From: Raphanus sativus
Taxonomy: Eukaryota > Streptophyta > Magnoliopsida > Brassicales > Brassicaceae
NCBI RefSeq assembly: GCF_000801105.2
Contig: NC_079512.1
Coordinates: 25,995,848-26,059,847 of the forward strand
Direction of reading: 5' to 3'
DNA: 64,000 nt
The translations under genes were made by a program, and so were the position numbers. Positions within the stretch are counted from its first letter, which is position 1, and each line of letters opens with the position of its first letter. Positions 21,845-34,919 of the stretch are shown in pieces. The notes under the pieces are model-generated. The model made no database searches. It saw only the letters and a program-made list of their open reading frames with translations, and was not told the origin of the DNA.

Positions 21845-24356
21845 AAGACGATATAATTGTAAAAGAATTAGCAATCATTTTATGAATGAATACACAAGAG
21901 AAACTTAAGAGAGGAATCAGTTTATGAATAAATAGTCATTTTAAAACCACACTTATACGTGTCAATGATAGCGAGTTGCGGACCCGCAGTTATCAATGCA
22001 TAACATCATATATCGACCGAGTTTTTCCAAATTTGGACAGAGGAAATAAATACCTGCAACGGATGATGGACTACAATTATAGCTATAATACAAAAGAATA
22101 TACATTCAAGTTTTGTTTGTAACGATGAATAGAAGACTGAAATTGATTTTTTTTTTTTCCTTTCAAGTTTAGCTTTTTATGTTACTGGGTTATCGACCTT
22201 TTTGATAAAACGAAAGTTTCTTATATTCAAGTGTTGGTATTATAGATTAACTAGGATTATTTATCATATTAACTATACTATTTTACATTTTGTTAGGCAA
22301 CGTACTATTTTAATTAGGATAAGAATAAAACTTTTAAGGGTTAAGCATGCACAAGAAAGAAAGACAAATCGATATTCTAAGAATTATGGAGCGGTTTCGC
22401 TAAACGCACCCCGGTAGTGATTGAACGAAGATACACTTGCAAAATTTGCATTAGTTTTGTTTTGTTCGATTTAAGTTTATAAACAGTATTAGAATTCCCG
22501 TTTATCGTGTTGATTAATGATAGTAAATATTTGTTTAAAAAAGACATTTGATCCCAAAAAAAAAGACAAAATGTATAACGTGTTTACGTTTCTGATTTCT
22601 CTTGTAAACAAGTTTCTTTGGATACGAACTCTGATCTGTCTTTGCTTCACCTTTTTCTTAATCTTAATCTTTGTAAGTTTGTTCTTTTCGTTAAATCTAT
22701 CTTTCTGTATCTTATAAAGATCTTCATATTTGGAAGTTGAATATCAAGGACGAATCATGTTCTGCTCAAGCACACTCACAGTCCCATATTAATGAAATAA
22801 CCACTCCCATCCCACGTGATTATCACGTTCACTTCCACACCTCATGTATGTTATAGACCAACTTTCTTAGTCGGGCATCGCTGTCAAGCAAAACAACAAA
22901 AACATATACGCCTATAGCCGAGTACCCACACCTTGTGTTGGGACAATACTTATATACTGTCGTTTTCAAGATGCATAAAATAATGACCAAAAATGTAAAT
23001 GTTATTTCCAAAAGAAAAAAACGAATTCCACAAAATGCGACTAAAAAATAATGTGAGATTTCTAAGCTTGGTTCGCTCCAAAGAAAACAAACAACATGAA
23101 AACAAAAACAGGCAAATGATATTTAAATTGTTAAACTTGATAGTGAACATAACTAAAAGTAACAAGGCATGGATATTTTGGTATCTCTTCGGCAGAACCA
23201 GGGATGATCGGATTGCATTTAACCGGGGACACAATTTTTTTCACTATATTTTATAATTTGATAGGAGGAACTGACATTGATTAATTCTAATTGTTTAAAG
23301 AAAATGAAGAATGAGACGGGACACGTGACCCCGTATGTCCCTTACTACATCCGCCAATGGGCAGAACGGATATTCCGACTATTAGATAGAAAATCTAATA
23401 CTAGAGAATCCATATACAAACCATCAAAGTTTAGATCGGTTCAGATAATAAAATTAGTAATTGTCTAATACCCATAAAAACTGTTATTGTTTGGTTCTGG
23501 TTTAGTTATTTGGGTAATTCAGATAATTCATATAAAATATCAGATATTTCAGATAAAATGAGTAATTAAAATCACGAATATTTGACTAATTTTAGATATA
23601 TTCGGAAAAAATACTTGAATACTTCAGATAATTTTGGGTAGTTCATAATTTTTTTACTAATTGATTTTTCAAATATCTTTGGATGCTGTTAACAAATTAT
23701 CAAATGATACGTATATATAGTTATGTTGTATACATATAGTTAATATTTTTATATATTTGATATTTTCCTGCTCTTGTTTTGGTATTAATTCGGTTAATAT
23801 GAATATAGAAATATAAGAACTGTTTGTATATTTGAAGATTTGATCATATTCTAGCTTGATTCCGCTTTTTGATTCTTGTGTTTTCTCCCAGATCTATACA
23901 ATCTTGTGAAAATTTCATCTTAGACAAGTATGACATAGTAGTGATAAAGATATTAAGAGCTATAATTTATCGACATGCCGTAAGACGCACAATCTCGATA
24001 TAGGATGTGTTTCATGCATTAGGGGAAGTGGAGCCTACTGCCTACGTTGATTTCCTCATCCTATTCTTTTTGTAAACTCTCAAGTCGACAAATATAGACA
24101 CGCAGTTGAGTGACTTGCGGCTTACTGTAATGGAGAAAGATACATTATCTTTTGATTACGACTCTTAAACCAAGTCCGTGACATTACTCTTCCTCTATAT
24201 ATCTTGTCTGTCTACACAGATGCGTGAAGTGATATTATCCCTCGTGTTTATCGAGTAAGGATTTAGATGGATAATGGATTGGTCAAAAAGTAAACCAATA
24301 CGTATTGCTTTTTTAATACTTTCTTTTAATTAACGTGTTGTAGCCCACAATCCATA
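21845..24356. other. Gene-free AT-rich intergenic region
   Basis: About 2.5 kb with no supportable gene: reading frames are short and without family features. Arabidopsis neighbours of ST2 are not visible here. No clear inverted or direct repeat ends were found. Confidence 0.5.
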
Positions 24357-24364
24357 GAAGCAGG

Positions 24365-25100
24365 TAGGAATGTTCATTTCGGTTTAAATTTGGATTCAGT
24401 TTGGTTTATTTGGTAACCAAAATCAATCAAAATTAGCTTAGTTTGTGTTTGATTTCGTTTGGTCTTAGTATGGTTAGGTTTGTGTTTGGTTTGGATCGAT
24501 TTTAGTGTGATTTAGTTTGTGTTCAGTTTAATTTTAGTTTGGTTTATATTCGATTCAGTTTTACTTAGTTAGTTTGTGTCTGTTCGGTTCAATCAAATTG
24601 TTTTTTTAGTTTAGTTGTAGTTCAATTACAAAATATATCATAAAATATAAAACAAATTGTTATTTGACATTAAATAATTATTTTCTTCATATTTAAACGT
24701 AAAATCAAATACTACAATGAAAATATAGATGATGTAATCTAGTAATTTTATATTATTAGTTTCAAACAATATAAATTTTTCAGTTTTGGTGTTAGTTTAT
24801 GAGATTTATATTTTATTTCATTTTAGTTGTGTTCCTTATATTCATAAATTAAAATGTATAAAATTATGTTTAACTATTTACATCAAATGGTAAAATATCT
24901 CAAATACTAATATTTATTAGTATATATAATTAATCTATTTAAAAGAACATTTTGGTTTTTTGGTTAGGTTCAGTTTAAAAACCAAATCATTGGATTTGAT
25001 AAATCTTTAAAATGGTTTAAACATATACTTTGATTTGATTTGGATCGGTTTAGATTTGGTTGTGTCTATTTGGTTTGGTTCATTTTTTCCCATCCCCTTG
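24365..25100. mobile_element. hAT-like non-autonomous element rich in GGTTTGGTT
   Basis: The ends TAGGAATGTTC and the inverse of CAAGGGGATGG are flanked by GAAGCAGG (24357-24364) and GAAACAGG (25101-25108), an 8-bp duplication with one mismatch. The interior is built from degenerate GGTTTGGTT/CGGTTT words and AT-rich sequence. No transposase is seen. It resembles the element at 38546-39191. Confidence 0.45.
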
Positions 25101-25187
25101 GAAACAGGGACGTTTTGATTTTTGAACACAAAATTAGAAGACTCTCAGCCATCTAGAAGGGTCAAAACCTTGACAAAATGCATAATA

Positions 25188-26274
25188 TTATAGGTACAAT
25201 ATAGGCTTCCCTTCCTCTTTACACAGCATATATCGGGATCCTAGGCTAATCCCTTGGGTTGTAGGAACAGAAGACGCCTCCTCAGATTGAGCCTCACTGG
25301 CCATGCTTTCCGGCAGTGAGGTTTCTTGCTGAGCAACATTAGGTGGAGCTTCCGTGAGGGAAGGAGCAGAAGCTTGAACAATTTCTGAAGGCTTGAACTT
25401 GTTGATTTAGTAGCTAAGAGACGGTCCACTATAATCCACTGCTTTTGGTTGAGCAGGGGCGTCTTTCCTGACTTGGAGGAGTATAGAGGAAGCCGCAGCG
25501 ACTGCGATAAGGGCAAGACCTCCTACGATTGCTGCCGTGTTCTCAGGCCCATCAGATGAAGATCCTGCAGTACCTGAGCTTATTGCACTCTCTGCAACAT
25601 ACACTGCAGGCTGCAAAAGCAACAAGATAAGCAATAAAGCAATAGTGTTAAGCCAGTGAGGAGTAAGAAGAAACTAGTAGAACTAGACGAAGAACACCAT
25701 CAAACTATAGCAAATGAGACCAAATATAGCACTAGAGTGATAAGATCAAGAAGCATAAGATTCTCTTTATTTTTTGGAGATCTGTTGAAGAGATCAACTA
25801 ACTAACTCTCAACCAAAAGGATCCAAAGCAAGAAACTAGTCAAAGGCCATAATCTCTTCTTCCTCTGGCCTATTTATACTTATTATCATGTCTCTACTAC
25901 CAGTGTAATGACTATCACAACGCGTGATGCTTTCTCTCCAAATATTTTTCTCTGTTTTGATCCTTTCTTACAACAAGGCCTGCCCTCGATACACATACTA
26001 AAACTGACCAAGGAAAATATTTTTAAAAAATAATAATAAAAGGATGGTATGATTTGGATATGACCTCAATAGAGTAAACATTAGTCTGACCGGCAGTATC
26101 TTTCTCAACATAGCCAGTCCAACCACGTTTCCGAGGAGGAAACGTTCCCACCACTTTGGTCTTCTCTCCAGCTAACCATTCCATACTCACTGTCAGAGCC
26201 GGACTTGAACGAAGTCTCACGAAACATCTGTATGGGCCCCCACCTCATGGGACCCTCAGTTCTATTTTTTCCCT
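25188..26274 (-). pseudogene. MPH1: Broken MPH1 (thylakoid protein, At5g07020-like)
   Basis: Two exons of the C-terminal half of MPH1, a chloroplast thylakoid protein that protects photosystem II in high light, lie at 26065-26274 and from 25610 downward. The first holds RWGPIQMFRE, then VVGTFPPRKRGWTGYVE; these two parts are in different frames, a frameshift near 26190-26200. The second exon has one transmembrane helix (AAIVGGLALIAVAAASSILL) and reaches TAA at 25407-25409 after GPSLSY. Beyond that stop the same frame continues with the expected INKFKPSEIVQ and a Pro/Ser/Glu-rich tail to 25188. No exon for the transit peptide or N-terminal part is found upstream. So the copy is 5'-truncated and twice broken. 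Confidence 0.75.
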
Positions 26275-26298
26275 CTGTAAATATGTAATGTAAATATA

Positions 26299-26577
26299 TT
26301 AATTTTACGTGAAAAGTCAAATTAAAAAGCAAAGTTATGGTTTGTAGTGGACAGTGAGTCACTGTCCCAGCCGTGTGTTTCAGCCATCAAACAATATCAT
26401 TTTTTTACTTCAGATTTTAAGATTTTCTTATGGAAATGTTATTGCAGGGTTTTTAGGATGAAGTTCTTAGCGTAATATAATAACGATCTCTTTTGGGTAA
26501 AATCAGTTGAATTCGGATAGTTCAGTTCAAAATTTTGAATAATTCGGTTAGTTTGGTTCACAATTTTGATTAATAAT
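26299..26577. repeat. Direct repeat, left copy (279 bp)
   Basis: Nearly identical to 27809-28097, both starting TTAATTTTACGTGAAAAGTC. They differ by few substitutions and a roughly 10-bp indel, so the duplication is recent. This copy lies just upstream of the surviving MPH1 exon. Confidence 0.85.
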
Positions 26578-27808
26578 ATATTTTCAAACTGAATTATTTT
26601 TTTATTTTATTATGATTACCATTTAAATCCCTATAATCATAAAGATATTTTCTCAATTATTACAATTCCTATATATTATTTCAATATATTTGCCCCATAA
26701 TCTAAACTACTCAAATATCTACATGTGATATCTTTAACATATTTTTCACATTTGTTTATATAATTATCTTTGACAACAACTACCCTTGATTAAGGAGTAT
26801 ATTTCAAATAAAGTCCTAAGATTTTTTTCTTTCTCTATTATATTTTAAAAATATAAATATCTATAGTGAGATTTCATACTAAAAAATCAATTGCAGTCAA
26901 ATCACGTTATATTTTCATCAATGTTTGTAAACCTGATATGGACATTGAACTGAATGACTTTTCAAATCACCGAGTCATCTGATAAACCGTGGATCAATTG
27001 CGAGTGTACCACGGATTAATACATGAATTAACATTATTATATAATAATATATTAACTATAAAAAGAAAAATATAGAAAAATTCGAGTTAATCTGTACTTT
27101 TTGTTTATTTAAGGTTTTATAAGTTTTTTCTATTCTACTGTTTTATAAATCTGTTTTTTTTTCTGTTTTATAGGATGTAAAGATTGCAACTGCGTGCCAA
27201 AGAAATCAGATTTATCATATGCAATGTGGTTTACCAGTTGGAGAGTGGAAGACTATCGACACTTTTAAAGTTTTGGCTGCTTTTGGACAATATCAACCAA
27301 CTGCGCATCAATACAAGTTGATTTTTTTTAGGAGAGACCGTGGTAACCAAATATGATTTACAATTTTTTTCATTTTCTTATAATTTTATATTTCTCAAAT
27401 ATTTAAAACTAAATAAATACACACTTAATACGCATGGTAAGATTTAAAACTATTATGAGTTCTGTATAAATAAGCTGTGAGACACATTCAATCTATTTTT
27501 CCTTTTGCTCCCAATATTTCAAGGAAGTGCGTGATTACATAATACAATTACGAAAGACAAAGTTTAAAAAATAAAAAAAAAGCAATACAATTTCGTTCAA
27601 TTAATTTAAAGTTCTGAAATATTTATATATCTATATATATAAAAAAAAGACCCGCCCAATATCCACACAGATACACAGATCAGCCTCTAATATTATTTAC
27701 GACAGTATACTATAAATAGTAGAAGTTGTACCCTCTAACCTTATGTTTTTCATAATTTTATATATATCATAAAAAAAGACCTGCCTAATCGGGCGGATTA
27801 AGATCTAG
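26578..27808 (+). mobile_element. Helitron-derived segment with RPA-like (DUF223) fragment
   Basis: An exon-like piece at 27174-27356 reads GEWKTIDTFKVLAAFGQY and PTAHQYKL, typical of the DUF223/RPA1-like DNA-binding proteins that abound in plant Helitrons. The segment ends at CTAG (27805-27808), preceded by a short GC hairpin (CTGCC and GGCGG, from 27780) ten bases upstream, as Helitron 3' ends do. A partial copy of the hairpin arm, GACCCGCCC, is near 27649. The 5' end is not identified. The helicase/Rep protein is absent. Confidence 0.55.
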
Positions 27809-28097
27809 TTAATTTTACGTGAAAAGTCAAATTAAAAAGCAAAGTTATGGTTTGTAGTGGACAGTGAGTCACTGTCCCAGCCGTGTGTTTCAGCCATCAA
27901 ACAATATCATTTTTTTACTTCAGATTTTAAGATTTTCTTATGGAAATGTTTATTGCAAAGTTTTTAGGATGAAGTTCTTAGCGTAATATAATAACGATCT
28001 CTTTTGGGTAAAATCAGTTGAATTCGGATTATTCGATTAGTTCAGTTCAAAATTTTGAATAATTCGGTTAGTTTGGTTCACAATTTTGATTAATAAT
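27809..28097. repeat. Direct repeat, right copy (289 bp)
   Basis: Second copy of 26299-26577, beginning directly after the CTAG Helitron-like terminus. This placement suggests host sequence duplicated along with the element. 28098-28412 holds AACCGAA-type low-complexity sequence and no gene. Confidence 0.85.
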
Positions 28098-28412
28098 TAT
28101 TTTTGAAAACTCTAACTAACCGATTACCAAACCAAACACAAAATCAAAGTTTTTTTTATAAATCTTCTGAATCGAACCAAAACTTTTCACTTGACTAACC
28201 GAATTTCAATTCGGTTCGCGAGTTCGGTTAAAAATCCCAGGTTTAAGCATCTTAATCATACCACATTCGTAACATCCTCCCACTGAATCGACCAAACCTC
28301 AGTAAATTCACAAACACTGCTCACACAAAACAAAACAAAAGGTTATAGGACACTCCTAGTTTGTTACAACAATCAACTTTCTACAAATGGATACATGCAT
28401 GAAAATAAACCA

Positions 28413-29741
28413 TTAGCCATGCAACACCAGCTCGTCATCCTCCTTCTCCCCTTGCCAGACCCAAACAATATCCGCCAGAGCAGGCCTAAGATCCTCCTCC
28501 ACCAGCTTCTGATACTCCACAGTATCCCCACTACATTTCTTCACTTCAACCAGGTGAAACGTCTCCGCCACTTCAAATATCTCCGCATCAATCAACAACC
28601 TCCCTTTCCTTCCCTCCTTCCCTCCTTCAAGTTTAAACAGCCCTGCCTCTTGCTTTCTTATCTTCAGCTTCAGCCCTTTAGCCACCTCCTCCAGCTTACA
28701 AATAATCTCTGAAGCAGGCTTTCTAGACGTGAACTTAGACTCTTGCTTCTTGTACACGTCTCCGAACAGTCCTCCTAGATCAAACCCTGATGACAATGAT
28801 ATAATATCAAAAGCGTTCAAGCTTGTTAGGTTTGGAGGAGGAGACTCATGGCTTTGGCTTTCACCTGAACCACCAGCTTCCATGGGATTATTATTAACCT
28901 CTCTGGCTTGTTGCCTCTTTTGCTTCAAGTGTAAACCTTTCCTGAACCAAGAACTCTCCTTGATTCTGGACATGGTGATCCTCGTCTCATGGTTAGGATC
29001 CAGCATCTTACACAACAGTCTCTTAGCCTCAACGGGAAACCCTCTTGGACACTTGAACTGCCCTTTCCCAATCTTCGTGTACATATCCATCAGATTAGAG
29101 TCATAGAAAGGGAGATAACCAGCCAAAAGAACAAACAAGACAACCCCACAAGCCCAAACATCAGCCTTAGTGCCATCATACGCCTCACGGTTCACAATCT
29201 CAGGACAGACATAAGCATGCGTACCACAAGCCGTGTGAAGCAAGCCATCTTCCCCTTTAGACTCCGCAAGCGCGCTTAAACCAAAATCAGAAACCTTGAG
29301 GTTATCGTGCTCGTCAAGCAAGAGATTCTCCGGCTTGATGTCACGGTGATACACTCCACGGCTGTGACAAAAGTCAACCGCGTTGACGAGCTGGTAAAAG
29401 TACTTCCAAGCAACTCTCTCGCTCAATTTCTCCTTTGTGATCTTATCGAAAAGCTCCCCGCCTTTGCAGTACTCTAGGATGAGGTAGATCTTCGTTTTCG
29501 TCGCCATGACCTCGTGGAGATTCACGATGTTTGGGTGCTTAGCGAGACTCATCACGGAGATCTCTCTCTTGACCTGCTCGCTGTGCACAGGTTTCTTGAT
29601 TTTTTCCTTGTCTATCATCTTGATGGCTACGCTCTCGTTGGTGTGAATGCTTCTTCCGTAGAACACCTTTGCGAAGTTGCCTTGACCTAATAGTCTCCCA
29701 ACCTCGTATCTATCGGTTAAAATACTTGGTTTGTTTTCCAT
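28413..29741 (-). CDS. CIPK2: CBL-interacting protein kinase CIPK2-like
   Basis: An intronless gene of 442 aa from ATG 29741 (MENKPS, the start used by CIPK2/CIPK10; in-frame codons just upstream lack another ATG). SnRK3 kinases are switched on by Ca2+-loaded CBL proteins and phosphorylate channels and transporters. The kinase domain (about 12-266) shows [24 protein letters not shown] and DFGLSA. The NAF motif ([15 protein letters not shown]) for CBL binding follows at about 310, then the phosphatase-interaction motif and a KA1-like tail ending VWVWQGEK. Two normally fixed positions in the activation segment are changed: GTPAYVAPE reads GTHAYVCPE. The insert KKPVHSEQ after the invariant Lys also differs from close relatives. 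Order next to RPS4 matches At5g07070. The reading frame is intact; catalytic fitness is uncertain. Confidence 0.9.
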   Translation of the reverse strand: MENKPSILTDRYEVGRLLGQGNFAKVFYGRSIHTNESVAIKMIDKEKIKKPVHSEQVKREISVMSLAKHPNIVNLHEVMATKTKIYLILEYCKGGELFDKITKEKLSERVAWKYFYQLVNAVDFCHSRGVYHRDIKPENLLLDEHDNLKVSDFGLSALAESKGEDGLLHTACGTHAYVCPEIVNREAYDGTKADVWACGVVLFVLLAGYLPFYDSNLMDMYTKIGKGQFKCPRGFPVEAKRLLCKMLDPNHETRITMSRIKESSWFRKGLHLKQKRQQAREVNNNPMEAGGSGESQSHESPPPNLTSLNAFDIISLSSGFDLGGLFGDVYKKQESKFTSRKPASEIICKLEEVAKGLKLKIRKQEAGLFKLEGGKEGRKGRLLIDAEIFEVAETFHLVEVKKCSGDTVEYQKLVEEDLRPALADIVWVWQGEKEDDELVLHG

Positions 29742-30460
29742 CCTAATCGACACAAAGGTTCAGAACTTACTTCAAGATTCAAAAAAAAACCTTTATATAG
29801 ACTAATGGAGAGGAAGGAGGATCAAGTTACCTCTTCGGCTATGTAAAGATGAGTCTTTATCTTTCAGAGAGACAAAAGAAGACGTGGAGATCTCTGCTTT
29901 GACCTATGCTCGTATCTGTCTTGGTTAGTTTATAATTGTGCTTTTGCGTTTCCTACGCGAGGAAGGAAGCATTCAAATTCAAAAAAAAAACAGAAAAATG
30001 TGTATATATATTCTCATGTGGACTCGTCCACCTAACGCACATGGAAGACAAAGTCTAAGTTATGTCAACTCGTGAGAAAGAAGCGCACATGAGAAAAGAA
30101 TAAACGTATATTGTTTTATAACGACTTGCTTTACACATTCTCTGCCTCCTCCTGCTATTGTACGGACAAAACTTAAAAGAAATGTATACAAAGCGCTCAA
30201 ATAACAGAACGTTAAATGGTCTTGTAGTGTTCATGCCTTATAGGGATTGTTTCTTGTTATGGTCGTGTTTATTCACTTTCTTCATGTTCCTGGCTTCCTG
30301 CTAGCCTACAATGGTTCACAATGTTGCTCTTACTTCTTGTTCATCCTGCAAAACAAAGCCGATTCGGTCAAATAAAGTATTCATCTTTGGCTTTGACTAA
30401 ACGCATCAGCTCTGCTTCTCTGTATTGATTTTAAAAAGAAAACATTATATTCTTGCGTTT
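29742..30460. other. Region between divergent CIPK2 and RPS4
   Basis: Contains the CIPK2 upstream region with probable 5' UTR splice signals near 29760-29830, and the distal RPS4 promoter. No gene is seen. Confidence 0.45.
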
Positions 30461-30580
30461 TGGGCCGAAGAAGCGATGAAAATGGGCCTGTACAAAATAA
30501 TAAGCCCAACTGTTATATTAGTGGAGAAAACTAGGGCTTCAGATTTTTTTTTTTATTTCTTGCTTCTCTTTAATATAAAA
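30461..30580 (+). promoter_or_regulatory. RPS4 promoter: three site II motifs and TATA-like box
   Basis: TGGGCC at 30461-30466 and 30483-30488, and AGCCCA (inverse TGGGCT) at 30503-30508, are site II elements bound by TCP factors in plant ribosomal protein genes. TATAAAA at 30574-30580 may be the TATA box, placing the start near 30605, about 65 bases before the ATG. Use is inferred. Confidence 0.6.
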
Positions 30581-30670
30581 ACGCAGAGTAAGCCGAGAGT
30601 TGCCTTGCCTGCCGCCACTGAGGAAGGAAGAAGGAGAGTCGCCGTCTGCTCCGAAACAACAGCTGCAAAC

Positions 30671-32001
<1,331 letters not shown>

Positions 32002-34543
32002 ATGTTGAATCGTTCAAGACCGTTTGTTCGCTTCTTGCTTCAGTTTTGAGTTTGTTTTTTTTCTTTCTATTACATGTTTCTTTCTTGCAAAACCCCCATA
32101 AGAAAAAGAAAAACAGCTGAACGTTTTAGAGAGTTTTGTAATATTTGTATGGATATTTTTTTTATAGTAATTTACTCTTCAAAATCATCGACTTGAGATG
32201 TATTACGTTCAAAACGATGCTGCAAAGTCAATGAATCAATAGGGTAAATCTCACGGTGTAAATATTTATAAAATTAATATATTAAATAGTTTACTATAAT
32301 TTTTTTATTTTTAAATTATTATGTAATTTATATTGTAATCAGTATGCTAATTTTTTCAAATAATATTATTTTATTTTAATCATAGGTAAAATTTTGGATA
32401 TATAAGAAAATATCTAATTTTCCGATTCAACCATAATTTGTTTATTCTATAGATTAAAATATTGATTAATTTTGTTGTTTACATTTAATTTGATATTGCC
32501 TTAGATTTGTAAATATATTTTAGAAAGATTATGTATAATTTAATATAATTTATTTTTAAAATCAAATAGTAAAAATAAATTAAAGTTTTAATTGACTCAA
32601 AGTTACTGATATTAATATAACAACGATAGTATTATGAAACCTCATGCATATGTATAAATTATAGAAAATAACTTAGTTGCAATAGTTGGTTAATATTTAT
32701 TCATAATATTAATTGAGATCTCATATTAGTTAATAGTATGTTACATTGTTCTATAGTTTATATTTATAAAAATATTAATATGAACAATAATACATTATAT
32801 TTAGTTAAGTGTTTGATTTTGTATTAAAAATTTAGATTAGTCCAATTACTCATTTTGTGGATATATTGTGTTACATATATTCCTTCAAACTAAAATATAT
32901 TATTTCTAGTTTAACTCAACCAAATTGAATTAATTGTATTCTTTGGTTCTTCATCATAGATATGTAAGTATGTTACTATCTTTTATAATTTGGTATATGT
33001 TAATTTGCAAAAAAAAAAATTAGAAAGTAAAGTCATGATCGGTACGAATTTGCATAAAAATAACTTATAAACTTATAAAGTCAAGACTATTTTCTGAACT
33101 TTTTTTTTTGTAAAATTACATCACATATAAAAATGTTTTCATTATAAATTTTCTAAATACTTTCTTTATTATATATTTGATTTGGAAAAATATAAAAGGA
33201 TACTTAATTAGAAAATAAAAAATGCATTTTTATTCATTAAAATATCTTGTGTTATGTTATTTATTTTTTTTTGTAATAAATTTGAGAAATAGATTAATTA
33301 AAATAAAATAATTATATTAAAATATATATTATGTTGTTTAAGATTATCTTTTAAAGGGATAATTATTTATTTACTCTAAAATCAAAATTATTTTGTTAAG
33401 TTTCCTTTTAATGAATCGCATTATATATAAAAGATATTTTTCGTTTTTAAAATTTACAATTTTTTTTCATTATATAGGTTATTTAGAGAAGGAAACCCAA
33501 ATAAAAAGGAATTTTTTTCTTTTTAATAATGACAAATAGATATATTTGATTCACTAAGAGTAATATTGTTATTAACCATCATAAGAATTAACGCGACCGC
33601 GACACATAGGAAACTGACTTCTCAAATAATATTATAGAGATTAAAACTAAACAATATTTTAAAAAAATTTAGATATCTAAAAGAAACTAATGATATTACG
33701 ATTAAAATTTTATTTACTTTTTTAAAAGATGTAGTTTGAAATTTTTAGTAATAAAAGTTTTATAATTATAAAAGTAAAATTAAATAAAATTTCGAAATTT
33801 ATAATTCATATTTGAATATATTTATTTTAGAGATGATTTATGAGTTATTACCATATTTAAAAAAGTTCACCAAAAATATAAATCGGCATTAAATGTAATG
33901 TATGAATTATTGTCATATTTTATAAAGTTTACCAAAAATATATATCAGCAATAAATCTTATTGTCCATGTCATATTTAACTATAAGCCATGTCATCAATT
34001 TTAGTAACCATGTCATCATTTTTTGTGAAATTGATTGTGGAGACGACATGTGGCAAAATCACTTCGCAAATATAGTCTAGGGGATTGCTTGGTAACTAGA
34101 AGTTTTACTGATGGATAATTTGGTTTCTAGACAAAATCTATGTGTGTTTCAAAAAGAAAAAAGATAAAATCTATATGTTAACGAATTATTTATTTATTAA
34201 TATATTTTTATGTTTATATATTATATTATTTTAATGAATATATAATTTTTTTATATATAAGAAAGTAAGAAACAAATAAATTTGTAGATTAATATTATTT
34301 CTTAATATATATTAATTTTATGTTAGTTTAGACTGATTTAAATTAATTTAAAATAGTCTACACACATTTAAACTGTTTAAATTAGTTTTTTTTTTTAAAA
34401 TGTCTCGGTTTTAACCTATTTATCGTGTAAACGGCTATTTGACCATAGAACTGTGTGTTTGTAGTCTAGTATGTACACTGAAAACTATGAAAGTGAGATT
34501 TTGATGCGTAGTCTGTCCAGGCTAATAAGGACGGCTCTATTCT
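32002..34543. other. AT-rich desert of 2.5 kb
   Basis: After the RPS4 3' UTR the sequence is extremely AT-rich with no gene. A partial local repeat is seen (TTATGAGTTATTACCATATTT near 33839 versus the similar stretch near 33902). It is probably decayed transposon sequence, but no ends could be defined. Confidence 0.45.
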
Positions 34544-34559
34544 ATCGTGGACTCAACAA

Positions 34560-34849
34560 AGTCAAGCTCCAAACATAAAATGACCAATCTTTTCAAACCG
34601 TTTCTTAAGTTATGTATGAACCACTCCTTCCTTTGCTTTGCTTTGCATTCTTGTGTTTGTCCATTTATGAAATATATCTTTTTTTATTTGTTTGTGACAT
34701 TCAGTGACTCTGGAGCTACAAAACAAAATATGTTAGCCGCCTTATAGAAGTCAAAACATTCGGGTGTTTTAACTAAACACGCTTCACACTAAGTCACATG
34801 TAATAACCCTTCATAATTGCTTTGGTCTTTCCCTCTCTCACTTAGTCAA
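34560..34849 (+). promoter_or_regulatory. Putative W-box cores upstream of WRKY26
   Basis: AGTCAA (inverse of TTGACT) occurs at 34560-34565, 34749-34754 and 34844-34849. WRKY factors bind TTGAC cores and often regulate their own genes. Function is inferred; such six-mers also occur by chance. Confidence 0.35.
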
Positions 34850-34919
34850 AATATCATTCCCGGAAACTTCATCCCCTGCAGTAAAGGAAGAAGAAGAGAA
34901 TCAGATACAGTAACAATTG

